Below are positions 1 through 11,645 of a DNA stretch of 64,000 nucleotides, one piece after another (position 1 is the first letter of the stretch; each line of letters opens with the position of its first letter). Location: positions 62,001-126,000 of the forward strand of contig JAMPIV010017546.1 of NCBI GenBank assembly GCA_024509875.1, written 5' to 3'. The position numbers were made by a program, and so were the translations under genes. The notes under the pieces were generated by a model. That model was not told where the DNA came from. It saw only the letters and a program-made list of their open reading frames with translations, and did no database searches. Source of the DNA: Oreohelix idahoensis (taxonomy: Eukaryota; Mollusca; Gastropoda; Stylommatophora; Oreohelicidae).

Positions 1-1372
1 ACCGAGCGGACGCGAGTGCCTCTCGCTATCATTTTCCAGCGCTGTGTACTGGCTACAAAAACGAAGCGATATTTGTTTTTGATGGCTAACGAATAAAATT
101 CCTATAAAAAGAAGGAATGATCGGAAAGAGTTGATAATAGTATCGTTAGGAGCGGAGAAGTCCACATTTATTTCCTTTTAAACAACTAATTCCACCGTTG
201 TTGCAAAAAGAAGATAGAAGCTTGAGAACAGACCACCTCATCATATTTTGTCAAGTTAAGCCACTTTGAAAAATTATATAAATTCTAAGACCAACCCAAT
301 AGAGGAAATTATTGGAGGGAAAGAAGCTGTTGATGGTACAATTAAAGTAAGGTATAAACACACATGATTCATACAAAAGATAAAAAGAACGGAACGGAGG
401 AAGAAAATAAGAAAACACAAAACAGCGGCGCGAGCCGGTTGGAATGAAAATTTTAGCCGCAGGCGTGAGCTGCTTTCTCGCTCGCTCGCTGGCTGTGTAT
501 AAATAGAGAGAAATCGTGGCAGACAGGTTACACAAAAAAAATTGAAAACCTCGGAAGAGAGACGAATCTGAAGGCAGAGGAGGGAGAGAAGGATCAACAC
601 CTGAGCAAGTTCATTCCTATTTGTTATGCCGGGCAGTTGAACTTTTGCCAAGCCTTTCAGTCAGTTCTACTTCTGATTTATCCTAAAAGGGGTATGTAAT
701 ATTACGAATATATATGTATTTTTGTATGTAAATACTTCTTTTACAGGTTTGATAATTAAAGTAAACTGCGCGACAACATTTGAATTCAAAATGGAGAATG
801 AGGCAAGGACCAGGATGCATAACAGAGACGCGCAGGAATGGAAAGGCAGAACTAAGGGAAGGCCTATGTTGTATAACATTGTTTTATTGATGACTGCAAT
901 TCAAACTGACTGTAGAAGGAAACTGCAGCATCATGACTGTGTACAGAAATTGTATTATGTATTTTTGAGAATGTAATCACTTAGACTTGTCATTGCATAT
1001 ACACTGCCATTGAACCAGAACTTATCATTGCCTATACACTGCCATTGAACCAGAACTTATGCCATACCTATATAAGCATACACTGAACACATCACCTCAC
1101 AACACGCAGACCCGTGAGAAATCACCACACAAGGACTAGCCACATGCTATATATTTTGCAGGTTTACTGGTCTAGTTTGGAACAGCCTGATCTGAAACTA
1201 CCATCCACTCAACGTATACTGTGTGTGACGGAGTTCAAGTGTTTTGGCTCCATCATTCCTTGGCTAGCCAAACATAAGATCCAAGAAGCTACACTCGTGT
1301 GTTACCAGACATTGTCCAGGACTGTAAAGCTAAACCCTAAGTGTTAATATTCAAAAACCTTCTGTCAGAACA
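1..1372 (+). repeat. 5' LTR of element A (start cut by window edge)
   Basis: Position 1 corresponds to 4149 in the 3' LTR, and the two copies align to about 1365-1372. The right copy carries 12 extra bases near 5436 that are absent here. Inside is a near-perfect tandem pair of about 35 bp (about 985-1058) followed by a TATA box. Open frames on the minus strand within the LTR have no recognisable protein content. Confidence 0.85.
1069..1076 (+). promoter_or_regulatory. TATA box in the A LTR
   Basis: TATATAAG lies just after the tandem pair of about 35 bp and about 300 bp before the LTR end. The same box is at 5214-5221 in the 3' LTR. Conservation in both LTRs and the position fit a core promoter at the U3/R border; the exact start site is inferred. 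Confidence 0.55.
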
Positions 1373-1375
1373 TTT

Positions 1376-1395
1376 TGGGGGCTCGATCGCGGGAT
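1376..1395 (+). promoter_or_regulatory. Primer-binding site of A (tRNA-Pro-like)
   Basis: TGGGGGCTCGATCGCGGGAT follows the LTR by about 3 bases. Its first ten bases equal the tRNA-Pro primer site used by gammaretroviruses, and the rest matches imperfectly. Related sites occur in E (30218-30201) and D (60965 on). Confidence 0.65.
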
Positions 1396-1651
1396 TATCT
1401 TATTATCCGGAGCCAGTATCTATCCTTCTTGTATCTCTTTCTCATAGGAAGTCTTGGTAATAGTAAAAAAAAAAAAAAAAATTATTTTTTGAAAAAAGTA
1501 AATTTTAAATTTTTTTTGAAAAGTACCTTTGAAGTACACAAGTTAAATAGTGGTCTCTCACATTGGTTGAAGGAATATTGTACGTCTTTAATTAAGTTAG
1601 CTTAAGTAATTAATTAGTAGTAACATTAGATACTCCTTTCAACGTAACGCC

Positions 1652-2836
1652 ATGGCTGACTTGGTAAAGTTCAAAACTGCAATCATGCAGATGGGTAAGG
1701 AACTTGGTTTGTCAGATGAAGCTCTCATCCAATATGTTACTACGGAAGTGGATAAGCATATGGACAGGGAAGAACGAAAGTTGCAATTAGAGACTGAAGC
1801 AAAGAAATTAGAGGCTGATAGAGAAGCAAAGAAATTAGAGGCTGAAGAAAGGCGGTTGCAAGCAGAAGCGGAAAGAGAAGCTAAGAGGCTACAGTTGGAA
1901 GCTGAAAATAGGAGGTTAGAGGTTGAGGCTGAAGCTAGGAGGTTGGAGGCTGAAAGAGGACATGAGCTAAGGATGAAGCAGCTGGAACTTCAATCGGTTG
2001 CTAGTTCCAGTGGGAGCACATCACCTCACTCCAACAACAGCAACTCCAACCAAAGTACTTCAAATGGAGCCATGAACTTTCATATGGACCCATTTGTGGA
2101 GAAGGAGGACTTCATAGAAGCTTATATAGACAGATTTGAACGGCTAGAAACAACTTATGGTTTAGAAAAGGAAAAGTGGAATTTGAAGCTATCTCAAGGA
2201 TTGAGAGGAGTTTCTTATGAAGTATTCTTGAAACTACAAAAGGAAGATCAAGAAGATTTTGAAGCCCTGAAGCAGGCATTGCTTGTTCGTTATGAACAGA
2301 ACTCTGAGGCTTATCGAAAAAAATTCCGAACTGCTAAGAAAGAGGCTGGAGAGATTTATCAGCAATTTACGACACGATTGGAGACTTACCTACTAAGGTG
2401 ATGTAAGTTAGGAAACTTTTCTCCAGATTTCGAGGGGCTAAAGGAGATGATGTTGATAGAACAACTACTAGACTCCATAACCCCTGAAACTAAAAAGTTC
2501 CTGATAGAAAATAAAAGAGATAGGTTAGATGACATAATCACCTATGCACAAAGCCACCAACTGGCTCAGTCCATGAATCAAGGAGCTAAGAAGAAAAATG
2601 GAGAAGTATTTAAGAAACCACACAACTATACTATGTCTGAAGGAAGTGGCCACAACCAGGACCACAAATTCAAGAATAGGCCCAGATGGGACTACAAGGA
2701 AAGAACCCCTTTAGGATCAGACCGGAGACCTTCAAGAAAGGGAGATAAGTGGTGCAAATTTTGTAAGATGAGCAACCACAACACTGATGAATGTGGGAGG
2801 AAAAACCCCTTCATCATGCTGCATGTCTACAGGTGA
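1652..2836 (+). pseudogene. gag: Gag of element A (coiled coil, SCAN-like capsid, zinc knuckle), broken
   Basis: This encoded the structural protein that packages element RNA. The start is the ATG at 1652 in a strong context (GCCATGG). Residues 1-35 resemble the D Gag start. Residues about 40-110 are a charged Glu/Lys/Arg coiled coil, then a Ser/Asn linker. The capsid (about 135-320) carries W-N-L-K-L-S-Q-G-L and resembles the SCAN-like capsid of Gmr1-type Gags. A canonical CX2CX4HX4C zinc knuckle sits near 2756-2797. An in-frame TGA at 2399-2401 falls where D has Trp, so it is a point nonsense mutation; the frame reopens behind it. A frameshift near 2805 breaks the link to protease. Confidence 0.85.
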
Positions 2837-2879
2837 GGACGTCTGATAGGAAGGAACTGACTGTGAGTTAGAATAGCCT

Positions 2880-3732
2880 CCATCACCCACCTACACAGGA
2901 GATAGTGACTGTGAATGGCAAACCAGTCACAGGAATGTATGACACAGGTTTGTCCTATGACGCAGTCGTGTGTGCATCTCTGGTGCGCCCTGAACAAATC
3001 ACCACAGAAACAGTGGATATTCAAGGGCCACTCAAGGGAGCATTACCCCTAACTTTGCCCATAGCGAAGATTCAAGTCAGTTGTCGCTATGTGGAAGGGG
3101 AAATAAATGCAGCAGTACTAGATGATCCCTTTTACCCCCTGATGTTGGGACGTAGATACGTTTTCTTGGGAGACCCTGTAAAACCTATGGTTCTGGCAGG
3201 AATCCAGACCAGGTCTGACTCCAGGAACATAGAGAGGGACACCAAATTATCATTTCATTCGACTGAAATGAAACGGGCTCAAGAAGCCGACAGCACATTG
3301 AAGCCTTGTTTCAGAAAATTGTCAAAAACTCATAACACTCCAAGGAAAGGACATTTCTATATGGAACATGGACTCTTGCACAGGAAAGCTGGCAGAGGGA
3401 CGAAAAGTCATGGTCAAATTGTTGTGCCATCCACCTATAGAAATAAGGTTATGGGCTGGGGGCACATAACAACTTTGAGTGAACACCTGGGTAATGGTGC
3501 CACAAAACAAAGAGTAGCCACCCAGTACTACTGGCCGGGCATTACGGAAGACATTAATCGGTATGTAAATTCCTGTCCAGAGTGCACCCATGTAGATTCA
3601 GAAAGTCGACGGAAGAGTCTTCATCAAAAGTCGACAAGAAAACCAAGCAGAATCATAGGAGGTAGAAAACAGGGTTGTACCAGACCATTGATGGATACAA
3701 GCCCCACTTCGGTATACTGCCCCTTAAAATAG
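2880..3732 (+). pseudogene. pol: Protease and integrase zinc-domain remnant of element A
   Basis: The frame begins with an aspartic-protease segment containing the active-site triad D-T-G (near 2941-2949) and a later L-G-R-R-Y-V-F-L-G stretch, both matched in D and E. It continues to an HHCC integrase N-terminal domain: histidines near 3462 and 3484, W-P-G-I near 3532, and a C-x2-C pair near 3574-3583. Soon after the second cysteine the similarity to integrase stops, and the catalytic core is missing. Relative to gag the frame is shifted, so a Gag-Pol product cannot be made. This is the 5' edge of a deletion. Confidence 0.8.
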
Positions 3733-4077
3733 AAATAGGTGTGGGTCCGGCAATGTTGTTGTTTGGCCGTCCCCATACACAGTCCACTGGAAGCATTGTT
3801 GCGGACATGGACTGTACAATATCAAGCACAGGCACTCAAGGATGAGATTGACTATCTCTTAAAAGAGACAATTATGTCAAAATCAAAAAAACTAGACTCT
3901 AGCCTTTGACGATGGAGTTTATTATTACAACCATATTCCTTTACGGTAAACTACATACCGGGAAAGCAGAATGTTGGCGCGGATTTTTAAAGTAGACACC
4001 CCACTACAGCGGAAGGAAAGAACTACCAGAATTAGTCTATGCAAATTTTTTTAGGTCTGCTGAGCGAGCTACAGCTT
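3733..4077 (+). pseudogene. Scraps of integrase core, reverse transcriptase and RNase H of element A
   Basis: Three short matches lie in the expected INT, RT, RNase H order. G-P-A-M-L-L-F-G-R-P (about 3750-3779) matches the end of the integrase core. L-K-D-E-I-D-Y-L-L-K-E (about 3832-3865) matches the start of the RT domain. V-N-Y-I-P-G-K-Q-N-V-G-A-D (about 3946-3986) matches the RNase H C-terminus. Each is tens of residues long with large pieces missing between them. The identification rests on short motifs, but the order makes it credible. Confidence 0.6.
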
Positions 4078-4088
4078 AAAGAGGAGGG
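4078..4088 (+). promoter_or_regulatory. Polypurine tract of element A
   Basis: AAAGAGGAGGG ends three bases before the 3' LTR start (TG at 4092), where plus-strand DNA priming occurs in LTR elements. Confidence 0.65.
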
Positions 4089-4091
4089 CTA

Positions 4092-5532
4092 TGTCGCGTG
4101 GTGAGAAAAAAAATACGCAAGACAAATTCTTGGTTGGGATATTTTTAAACCGAGCGGACGCGAGTGCCTCTCGCTATCATTTTCCAGCGCTGTGTACTGG
4201 CTACAAAAACGAAGCGATATTTGGTTTTGATGGCTAACGAATAAAATTCCTATAAAAAGAAGGAATGATCGGAAAGAGTTGATAATAGTATCGTTAGGAG
4301 CGGAGAAGTCCACATTTATTTCCTTTTAAACAACTAATTCCACCGTTGTTGCAAAAAGAAGATAGAAGCTTGAGAACAGACCACCTCATCATATTTTGTC
4401 ACGTTAAGCCACTTTGAAAAATTATATAAATTCTAAGACCAACCCAATAGAGGAAATTATTGGAGGGAAAGAAGCTGTTGATGGTACAATTAAAGTAAGG
4501 TATAAACACACATGATTCATACAAAAGATAAAAAGAACGGAACGGAGGAAGAAAATAAGAAAACACAAAACAGCGGCGCGAGCCGGTTGGAATGAAAATT
4601 TTAGCCGCAGGCGTGAGCTGCTTTCTCGCTCGCTCGCTGGCTGTGTATAAAGAGAGAGAAATCGTGGCAGACAGGTTACACACGAAAAATTGAAACCTCG
4701 GAAGAGAGACGAATCTGAAGGCAGAGAGGGAGAGAAGGGTCAACACCTGAGCAAGTTCATTCCTATTTGTTATGCCGGGCAGTTGAACTTTTGCCAAGCC
4801 TTCAGTCAGTTCTACTTCTGATTTATCCTAAAAGGGGTATGTAATATTACGAATATATATGTATTTTTGTATGTAAATACTTCTTTTACAGGTTTGATAA
4901 TTAAAGTAAACTGCGCGACAACATTTGAATTCAAAATGGAGAATGAGGCAAGGACCAGGATGCATAACAGAGACGCGCAGGAATGGAAAGGCAGAACTAA
5001 GGGAAGGCCTATGTTGTATAACATTGTTTTATTGATGACTGCAATTCAAACTGACTGTAGAAGGAAACTGCAGCATCATGACTGTGTATAGAAATTGTAT
5101 TATGTATTTTTGAGAATGTAATCACTTAGACTTGTCATTGCCTATACACTGCCATTGAACCAGAACTTATCATTGCCTATACACTGCCATTGAACCAGAA
5201 CTTATGCCATACCTATATAAGCATACACTGAACACATCACCTCACAACACGCAGACCCGTGAGAAATCACCACACAAGGACTAGCCACATGCTACATATT
5301 TTGCAGGTTTACTGGTCTAGTTTGGAACAGCCTGATCTGAAACTACCATCCACTCAACGTATACTGTGTGTGACGGAGTTCAAGTGTTTTGGCTCCATCA
5401 TTCCTTGGCTAGCCAAACATAAGATCCAAGAAGCTGTATTCCAACTACACTCGTGTGTTACCAGACATTGTCCAGGACTGTAAAGCTAAGTCCTAAGTGT
5501 TAATATTCCAAAACCTTCTGTGAGATCCCAAA
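4092..5532 (+). repeat. 3' LTR of element A
   Basis: It begins TGTCGCG after the polypurine tract and aligns with 1-1372. The last dozen bases diverge between copies, so the end (5521-5532) is uncertain. The TATA box is at 5214-5221. Confidence 0.85.
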
Positions 5533-7647
5533 AGAGACTGTGTAGTGATGAAAAGTGCAATCTGTGTTAACCCAGTGCAGGCAAAAGACTTTAGGATTAA
5601 CTTAGACATGAACTTTATGTAAAAAGTTGTAAATATTGTTGATTTTTGTATTTTTTCATTGTAATTGAAATCTTCGATTTTCAAAGGAGAAATAAGAAAC
5701 TAGATGTATATTAATAAATAATTCAGTAAATTGTAATTTTATGACTTGTCAATTTCTTATTGTTGACAGTTATATTGTGCTGTATTATTGTTGTCACAGT
5801 ATAGTTAGGTGACGGTAGCACTCTAGAGCTCTTGATCTATACAAATTCCATCCAGACGTGTGCTCTTTACAGCTATAGCTATACCTGTGCCATCCTTACA
5901 CCAGTGCTCTTCTCCGAGACTGGGATATACCTGTCTAGACTAAATTTACGTGTCTAGTCTTCTTCACTATCAACATCTGCCACTCTTATTAACGCATTAC
6001 GTCACAGGGAGAATTAAATCATAATAGACATTGTGCACCGATCGCTGACCGGAGCAGGCGGGGGAAAGGCTGCATGCCTTACAACTAAACCTGTGCTCGA
6101 TAAGCGACGCGAGACACCGGGTACCTTTTAGCGTTAACCAGGACTGAAGGAGAGGATGGGAGACCGTCTCGTCCCCTTCCTTGTGTATAGGTAGAGACAT
6201 AGAAAAGTAGCATGTTTTTCATAAATGTTGATCTATTTCTAGCAGATTAGACGTGATCAAACGGCTACCAGCGGTTTTCTACTTTGGTTCTATTTGTTGG
6301 GTTATTGTGGTCCTTTTACTCATCTACTGATTGATTAATGCTGTCTTCTACGTGGCGCAAGTGTCCCCAAGTTCAGCTGTGAACAGGACCGGCCAAAGAG
6401 GCAAAAATTAACATTTTAAAGTAAAGTAAACTGGACTCAGTACTACCCAGATATTTATTCCATTTTTATCAGCCCAGTGTGGCGTAACCAAAGATAACAG
6501 TATCATCTAATGGTTGACAGTTGTATTCTCGGATTTATCCAGCCCGTTACACTGTTTCAAAATTGGCACTCACACCATAGTGAGTCGATAGGATCTATCA
6601 TCATCATCAGTTATAACTGGTAACAGTTCTTTTTTTTTTTTTTTAGCAACCAGAGATTTTAAAAGACTAGAAACATTTACTACTGTTTATAGTGAACACA
6701 GATCGCGGAGTTATTCTTCTACATTAACTATCCAAGGTTACTTTAGTCCATCAGATAATCAACCACCAAATTTGGCGTCCCCCTCATAGAAATCTTATGT
6801 GTTAGAGAGGAAGGACTGGGGCCAAATTTGGAAGATAGAAAAACACTGGAAGTTATATGCAGTATACTCGCAGTACCACGGGATATAACACCCAGATTTA
6901 GGTAAGCGTGATTGAGTGGCCACTGAATGTCAGACAGAAAGAGTGAATAATTTTCGTAGTTGCAATACCTATACCATCACTGGTTCTTTTTTTTTTTTTT
7001 TTTTTTTTGCTTAACTATTGTGTAATTACGGAGTAACAATTAGTAGGAACTTCGTTCTTATGTATTTTTTTCTCTTTACAGTCTATGCTATGACCTAGTA
7101 CTAACCTTTAACCTATGGGGTTATTAAATTGGTGGGTTCTTATCTTCTCAAGGAGAGGAGGGCATAGGTATTCTGTATATTGCTATACATGTAATTCCGA
7201 TGTATTTGATTTTTCTCTTTAGATATTTGATGTTGTAAAGTTTAGTGATAATAAACAACAAAATAACTTACCTGTGTGCGTTGGTCAGACCCATACCCAA
7301 TTTTACCATAGTTTTTCACGTTTGTGAGTGTCTTGTTGTCACATAATTGTGCGAGCGTGTTTAGTTAACTAATATTTTTTTTCAATATAAGGGAGTGAAA
7401 GATTGTCTGATACTAAATTATAGTCGTACAGATAGACTGGACTAGAGAAACTATTCAGTCCAGAGACAGATCTTCTCCTTAGACTACCCACTAGTGAAAA
7501 ATCTATTTCTTACACCTTAACTTCTCACGTATCATCACCATCTCCTATACTCAGGCGGGACCCTACATATCTTAAAACCTATCTAAACGGGACAGGGAGG
7601 AACAAATCATTGGATGAATGGATAGCAGGATGGTTCCAGCAAATACC
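5533..7647. other. Intergenic, no recognisable gene
   Basis: AT-rich sequence with stops in all frames and T-runs near 6630 and 6988. Short open frames (such as 5997-6200 on the minus strand) show no known domain. I see no repeat partner for it in the window. Confidence 0.5.
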
Positions 7648-8508
7648 TTTTATTGTGTCTGTTACAATGCTCCAGCAAATAGATTATATTTTGCCTGTTA
7701 CAATGTTCCAGTAAGCGAACTATATTTTGTCTATTACAATGTACCAGTAAGTGGACTATATTTTTTGTCTGTTACAACTTTCCAGTAAGCGGACTATATT
7801 TTGTCTGTTACAATGTTCCAGTAAGTGGACTACATTTTTTGTGTTACAATGTTCCAGTAAGTGGACTATATTTTGTCTGCTACAGTGTTCCAGTAATTGG
7901 ACTAAATTTGTGCATTACAATGTTCCATTAATTGGACTATATTTTGTCTGTTACAGTGTTCCAGTAATTGGACTGTATTTTGTCTGTTACAGTGTTCCAT
8001 TAAGCGGACTATATTTTGTCTGTTACAGTGTTCCAGTAATTGGACTATATTTTGTCTGTTACAATGTTCCAGTAATTGGTCTATATTTTGTGCGTTACAA
8101 TGTTCCAGTAATTGGACTATATGTTGTCTGTTACAGTGTTCCAGTAATTGGACTATATTTTGTCTGTTACAGTGTTCCATTAAGCGGACTATATTTTGTC
8201 TGTTACAGTGTTCCAGTAATTGGACTATATTTTGTCAGTTACAATGTTCCATGTAATTGGACTATATTTTCTCTGTTACAGTGTTCCAGCAATTGAACTA
8301 TATTTTGTCTGTTACAGTGTTCTAGTACGCGGACTATATTTTGTCTGTTACAATGTTCCAGTAATTGGACTATATTTTGTCTTTTACAATGTTTCAATAA
8401 GCTGACTATATTTTGTATGTTACAATGTTCCAGTAAGCGGACGAAATTTTGTCTGTTACAATGTTCTAGTAAGCACATTTTTTTTTTGGGTCTGTTACAG
8501 TGTTGAAG
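7648..8508. repeat. 36-bp minisatellite, about 23 units
   Basis: Tandem units of about 36 bp built around GTTCCAGTAATTGGACTATA and TTTTGTCTGTTACA. Variants carry AAGCGG or AAGTGG in place of AATTGG. Because 36 is a multiple of three, long repetitive frames stay open on both strands (such as 7751-8296 + and 7902-8180 -). They are a by-product of the array and not credible genes. Edge units are more diverged than central ones. Confidence 0.93.
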
Positions 8509-8724
8509 CATGCGTTGCTGTATTAAAACATAATTTATCAGACTTTAGCAGATAGTATTCAGAAGTAAGCAGTCTATAACTAAGCGCAAATATCGGTACA
8601 AATACTTACGTCTGGTCTAGATATATCAAAGCTGGGAGTGGAGTTGTGGAATTTTTTTGTTTTATTATTTTAGTCTTAGGAGTGTTGCCTCGTTTTGGGG
8701 AGGTGCCTTTTTTTTTAACTTCAA

Positions 8725-10543
8725 ATCTCCCAAAGAAGAAACCAACGACCGAAGAAAGCCCCTCGCTGAAACTACTAAAGAGCAGAATGGGAGAAACTAC
8801 GATTCCTCACAGATGAAGGCCTAACAACAATCAGCGAGGACACAAACATTGACACCCTGCTCAATACTATCACCCAAACCATACTTGATGCAACCCAAAA
8901 AACGATCCCAAGGGGATGCAGAAAGAAATATAACCCTTTCTGGACAAAGACACTTGAAGATCTTGTCCAAAAAAAGGAGAGAAACCAGAAAGAAAGCAGA
9001 CGATAACCCAACAAAATAAAACAGAATAGAATACAACAGGCTAACTGCAAAGATCGGATTTGAAACTAAAAAATCAAAACGGGAGAAATTGTCAGACACC
9101 TGCAACAACCTCAACCTCAGAACTGAAAGGGAAAAGGTCTGGAAACTACTGAATAACCTGTCAGGGAACAATCAATAGTATAACCCCAAACCACTGCTGA
9201 CCCCTGACCGTGTCCGTACGGATGACAGCAAAAAAGCCAACACTTTCAACAAATTCTTCTCAGACCTCGACAGATCCTCCCGCAGGAATGTACTTGTCAC
9301 AGCACGTGGCAAGATTCTGAAAAGTAAAGAAAAATCAAGCTCAGTAAATCTGTCACTCTTTGAAGAAAACTTCACTGTCCAGGAACTACAGAGCGCCCTG
9401 CAAAAAAAATGCAGCCAAGAAAAGCTCCTGGGCCAGACAGGATATTAAATGAGATGATCCAACACCTTGAAGCCCACGGAAAGGCTAAACTGCTAAACCA
9501 GATTAATAAACCCTGGCAGAGTGGTAAACTACCAAAAGCCTGGAAGACAGCCATTGTCAGGCCCATTTAAAAAAAAAGACAAGCCTGAAGATGATCTAAA
9601 AAGTTTCAGGCCAATCTCGTTGACTTCCATCATCAGCAAACTGGCAGAACGAATGCTGAACAATAGACTGTGCTGGTGGCTGGAATCTTCAGACTCTCTC
9701 AACCACTTCCAATCAGGCTTCCGAATAGGATCAAGAACAGAAGACCAACTGATCATTCTTACCCATAATGCCAAAGACAGTTTCCAGCAAAGGAAATGTT
9801 CAGTTACTGTCTTCGTAGACTTGCAACAAGCACAAGACAAAGTTTTGAGGAAAGGCCTACTTTTAAAGATGCAGAACTTGAGCATTCACGGAAAAATGTA
9901 TCAAGAGTTACCTGAGCGACATAACTATTCAAACACAAGTAAATCAAAGACTGCCATCAAAACGTACTCTTGAAGGCGGACTCCCTCATGGCTCAGCCCT
10001 TGGTTGCACATTATTCCTGATCTGTATGAACGACCTACCAGACTTGCTAAATGTCCGCAAATGCCATTTTTGCTGACGACCTTGTAATATGGACCGGTGG
10101 ATCACACCTGCACCTAGCAGCAGAGAGATTAAGAAAAGCCCTCACTACTATATTAGCTTATTGCAACTTCTGGAAACTTAAGATCGATGTCAGCAAAACT
10201 GTATAAACGATTTTCACTCTCAGCAACAAACTAGCAATGACTAAACTTAAAATGACTCTTGATGGTGCTGAAATCAGTTGTGAACAAAATGCAGTATACC
10301 TTGGGGTCTAGCTAGACAGAACTCTTTGAACAAATATATGAAGAACACTGCAGATAAAAAATCCAAAAGATTAAATCGTCTCAAACGACTTGCAAGTACC
10401 TACTGGAGGAGCCGACAAAACATCACCTAGGCAGCTCTATATAGGATATATCAGATCTATAATGGACTACAACCTCCCCTTGCAAACAACAGCATCTGAG
10501 AGCTCTTGTAACCAGGTTAACATAGTACAAAACCAGGTCCTCC
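8725..10543 (+). pseudogene. LINE ORF2 reverse transcriptase, decayed
   Basis: The part before RT includes P-R-G-C-R-K-K-Y-N-P-F-W (about 8909-8944), a usual marker between endonuclease and RT. RT block motifs follow: P-G-P-D-R-I near 9428, F-R-P-I-S-L-T-S near 9604, F-V-D-L near 9810, the L-P-H-G-S-A-L-G segment near 9983, and the catalytic F-A-D-D near 10070. They lie in different frames, so several indels have accumulated. The thumb region (R-S-I-M-D-Y-N, about 10453) is followed by an abrupt loss of similarity near 10545. Confidence 0.82.
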
Positions 10544-11645
10544 ACAGGGAGATAACTCTGTGTATTCTCTTTTGGGAGATGTAGCTTGGTGTTTTGGGTT
10601 TAGTATATCATGTGAGTTCTCTATTATGGTGTAACTGATTTGCATAGTAATGTTTTAGTAATAAGATTAAAGAAGATTGTATGGGTTTTCAGCTTAATCA
10701 GCAAAGGAAGATGACTTTAAATTACGTGCCTTGAAATGTTTTGGTGAGTGATAAAAAAAAAAAAAACACGAACGCGAAAGTTTTGCGAAGGTGAACAGAT
10801 TTTAGCAGAGAATGCGGGAATGTTAAATTGGGAGAAAGATTAAGTCAGTCTGATTTTGAACGCGGAGTAGCGAAGTAAGATAGGCCCAGTGAAAGTTATC
10901 GCTGTATTAAACTTTTGTGTGTATTGGTGAACGTTAGCTTGGATGGTGCACTAGTGCGAATAGGCAACTGGAGGTGGTTGACTTCTGTGTTGTGCAGAAA
11001 ATTATGTTGCCCAGCCATCAAGCCGTTCCATTTAGCCACTTTGATAGATGTAGGTGCAGGTTTCTGCTATGGTGTTTGTTTATTCATGGAACAAGAAAGT
11101 CAGTGTTGCCTGTCAAGTATTTTGATGGTCAGCCGAAGGCAAGAATTTGCAGGTATGTCAAAACTAGCAAGTAAATAAACAATCGTGTAGAATAAGGTGA
11201 ACTTTTATACAGTACAGAAGATAGGAGACTGTAGAAAATATTAGGAGTCAGAGACTTGGTATAAACTGTCAGCCCTGGTATTAGACCAGTCTAATATAGA
11301 TACCCCAAGCTACTCGGAGTCCAACCAATGACATAACAGCTGGAAAACAAGAAGTAGTGACAGACGATATAAAGGAGAGAAAGGAAAATGCCAGTATTAT
11401 TATGTACAGCAGTCATTATAGTAGAAAGGTGCCACCAAGTGAAGGCCGGCCACCCAGTGTTGGGTTGAATTGACTCTTTATGCAAATAAAGCTTGATTTG
11501 GTTCAGCTGATGTTAGCGTGAAGTCGATACATCTAAATGTAATTCATCATCATTATTCTATGTATTCGTCAACGCAGTGGAAAAGCATTAGCTGGTAAAA
11601 AAAAAATTAACTCTACATGATCTAACTGACTGCCTACTGTCGGGT
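10544..11645. other. Unrecognised 1.1-kb block interrupting the LINE
   Basis: It lies between the RT thumb and the RNase H end. RNase H normally follows RT with a shorter spacer, so this is either an insertion or a replaced LINE segment. I see no terminal inverted repeats, LTRs or clear target duplication. A short A-run near 11597-11606 lies near its right side. Frames at 10915-11178 have no known domain. Confidence 0.4.

Larger units (their letters stand above)
1..5532 (+). mobile_element. Element A: decayed Ty3/Gypsy (Gmr1-like lineage) LTR retrotransposon
   Basis: Two direct repeats of about 1.4 kb (1-1372 and 4092-5532) bracket a 2.7-kb interior holding a primer-binding site, gag, protease, the integrase zinc domain, short scraps of integrase core, reverse transcriptase and RNase H, and a polypurine tract. 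The order of the scraps matches the INT-before-RT layout of B and C. The interior is far shorter than an autonomous element, so several internal deletions have occurred. By eye the LTRs differ at about a dozen bases plus one 12-bp indel, so A is older than B or C. About 57 bp of the 5' LTR lie upstream of the window, so the target duplication cannot be checked. Confidence 0.88.

Noticed and set aside
274..651. Minus-strand frames inside the A LTR (also 4399-4797) as genes
   Set aside because: They lie in LTR sequence, have no domains and differ between the two LTR copies by indels.
2399..2401. Programmed stop readthrough in A Gag
   Set aside because: The stop falls where the relative D has Trp, and A has further breaks downstream, so a nonsense mutation is simpler.
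7751..8296. Long open frame of 181 codons, and antisense frames at 7902-8180 and 8239-8511
   Set aside because: All are created by a 36-bp tandem array whose period is a multiple of three; no start context or domain.
7648..8508. Possible CRISPR array (regular repeats)
   Set aside because: Units are contiguous with no unique spacers, and the setting is eukaryotic. The same holds for 43196-43425 and 46676-47165.
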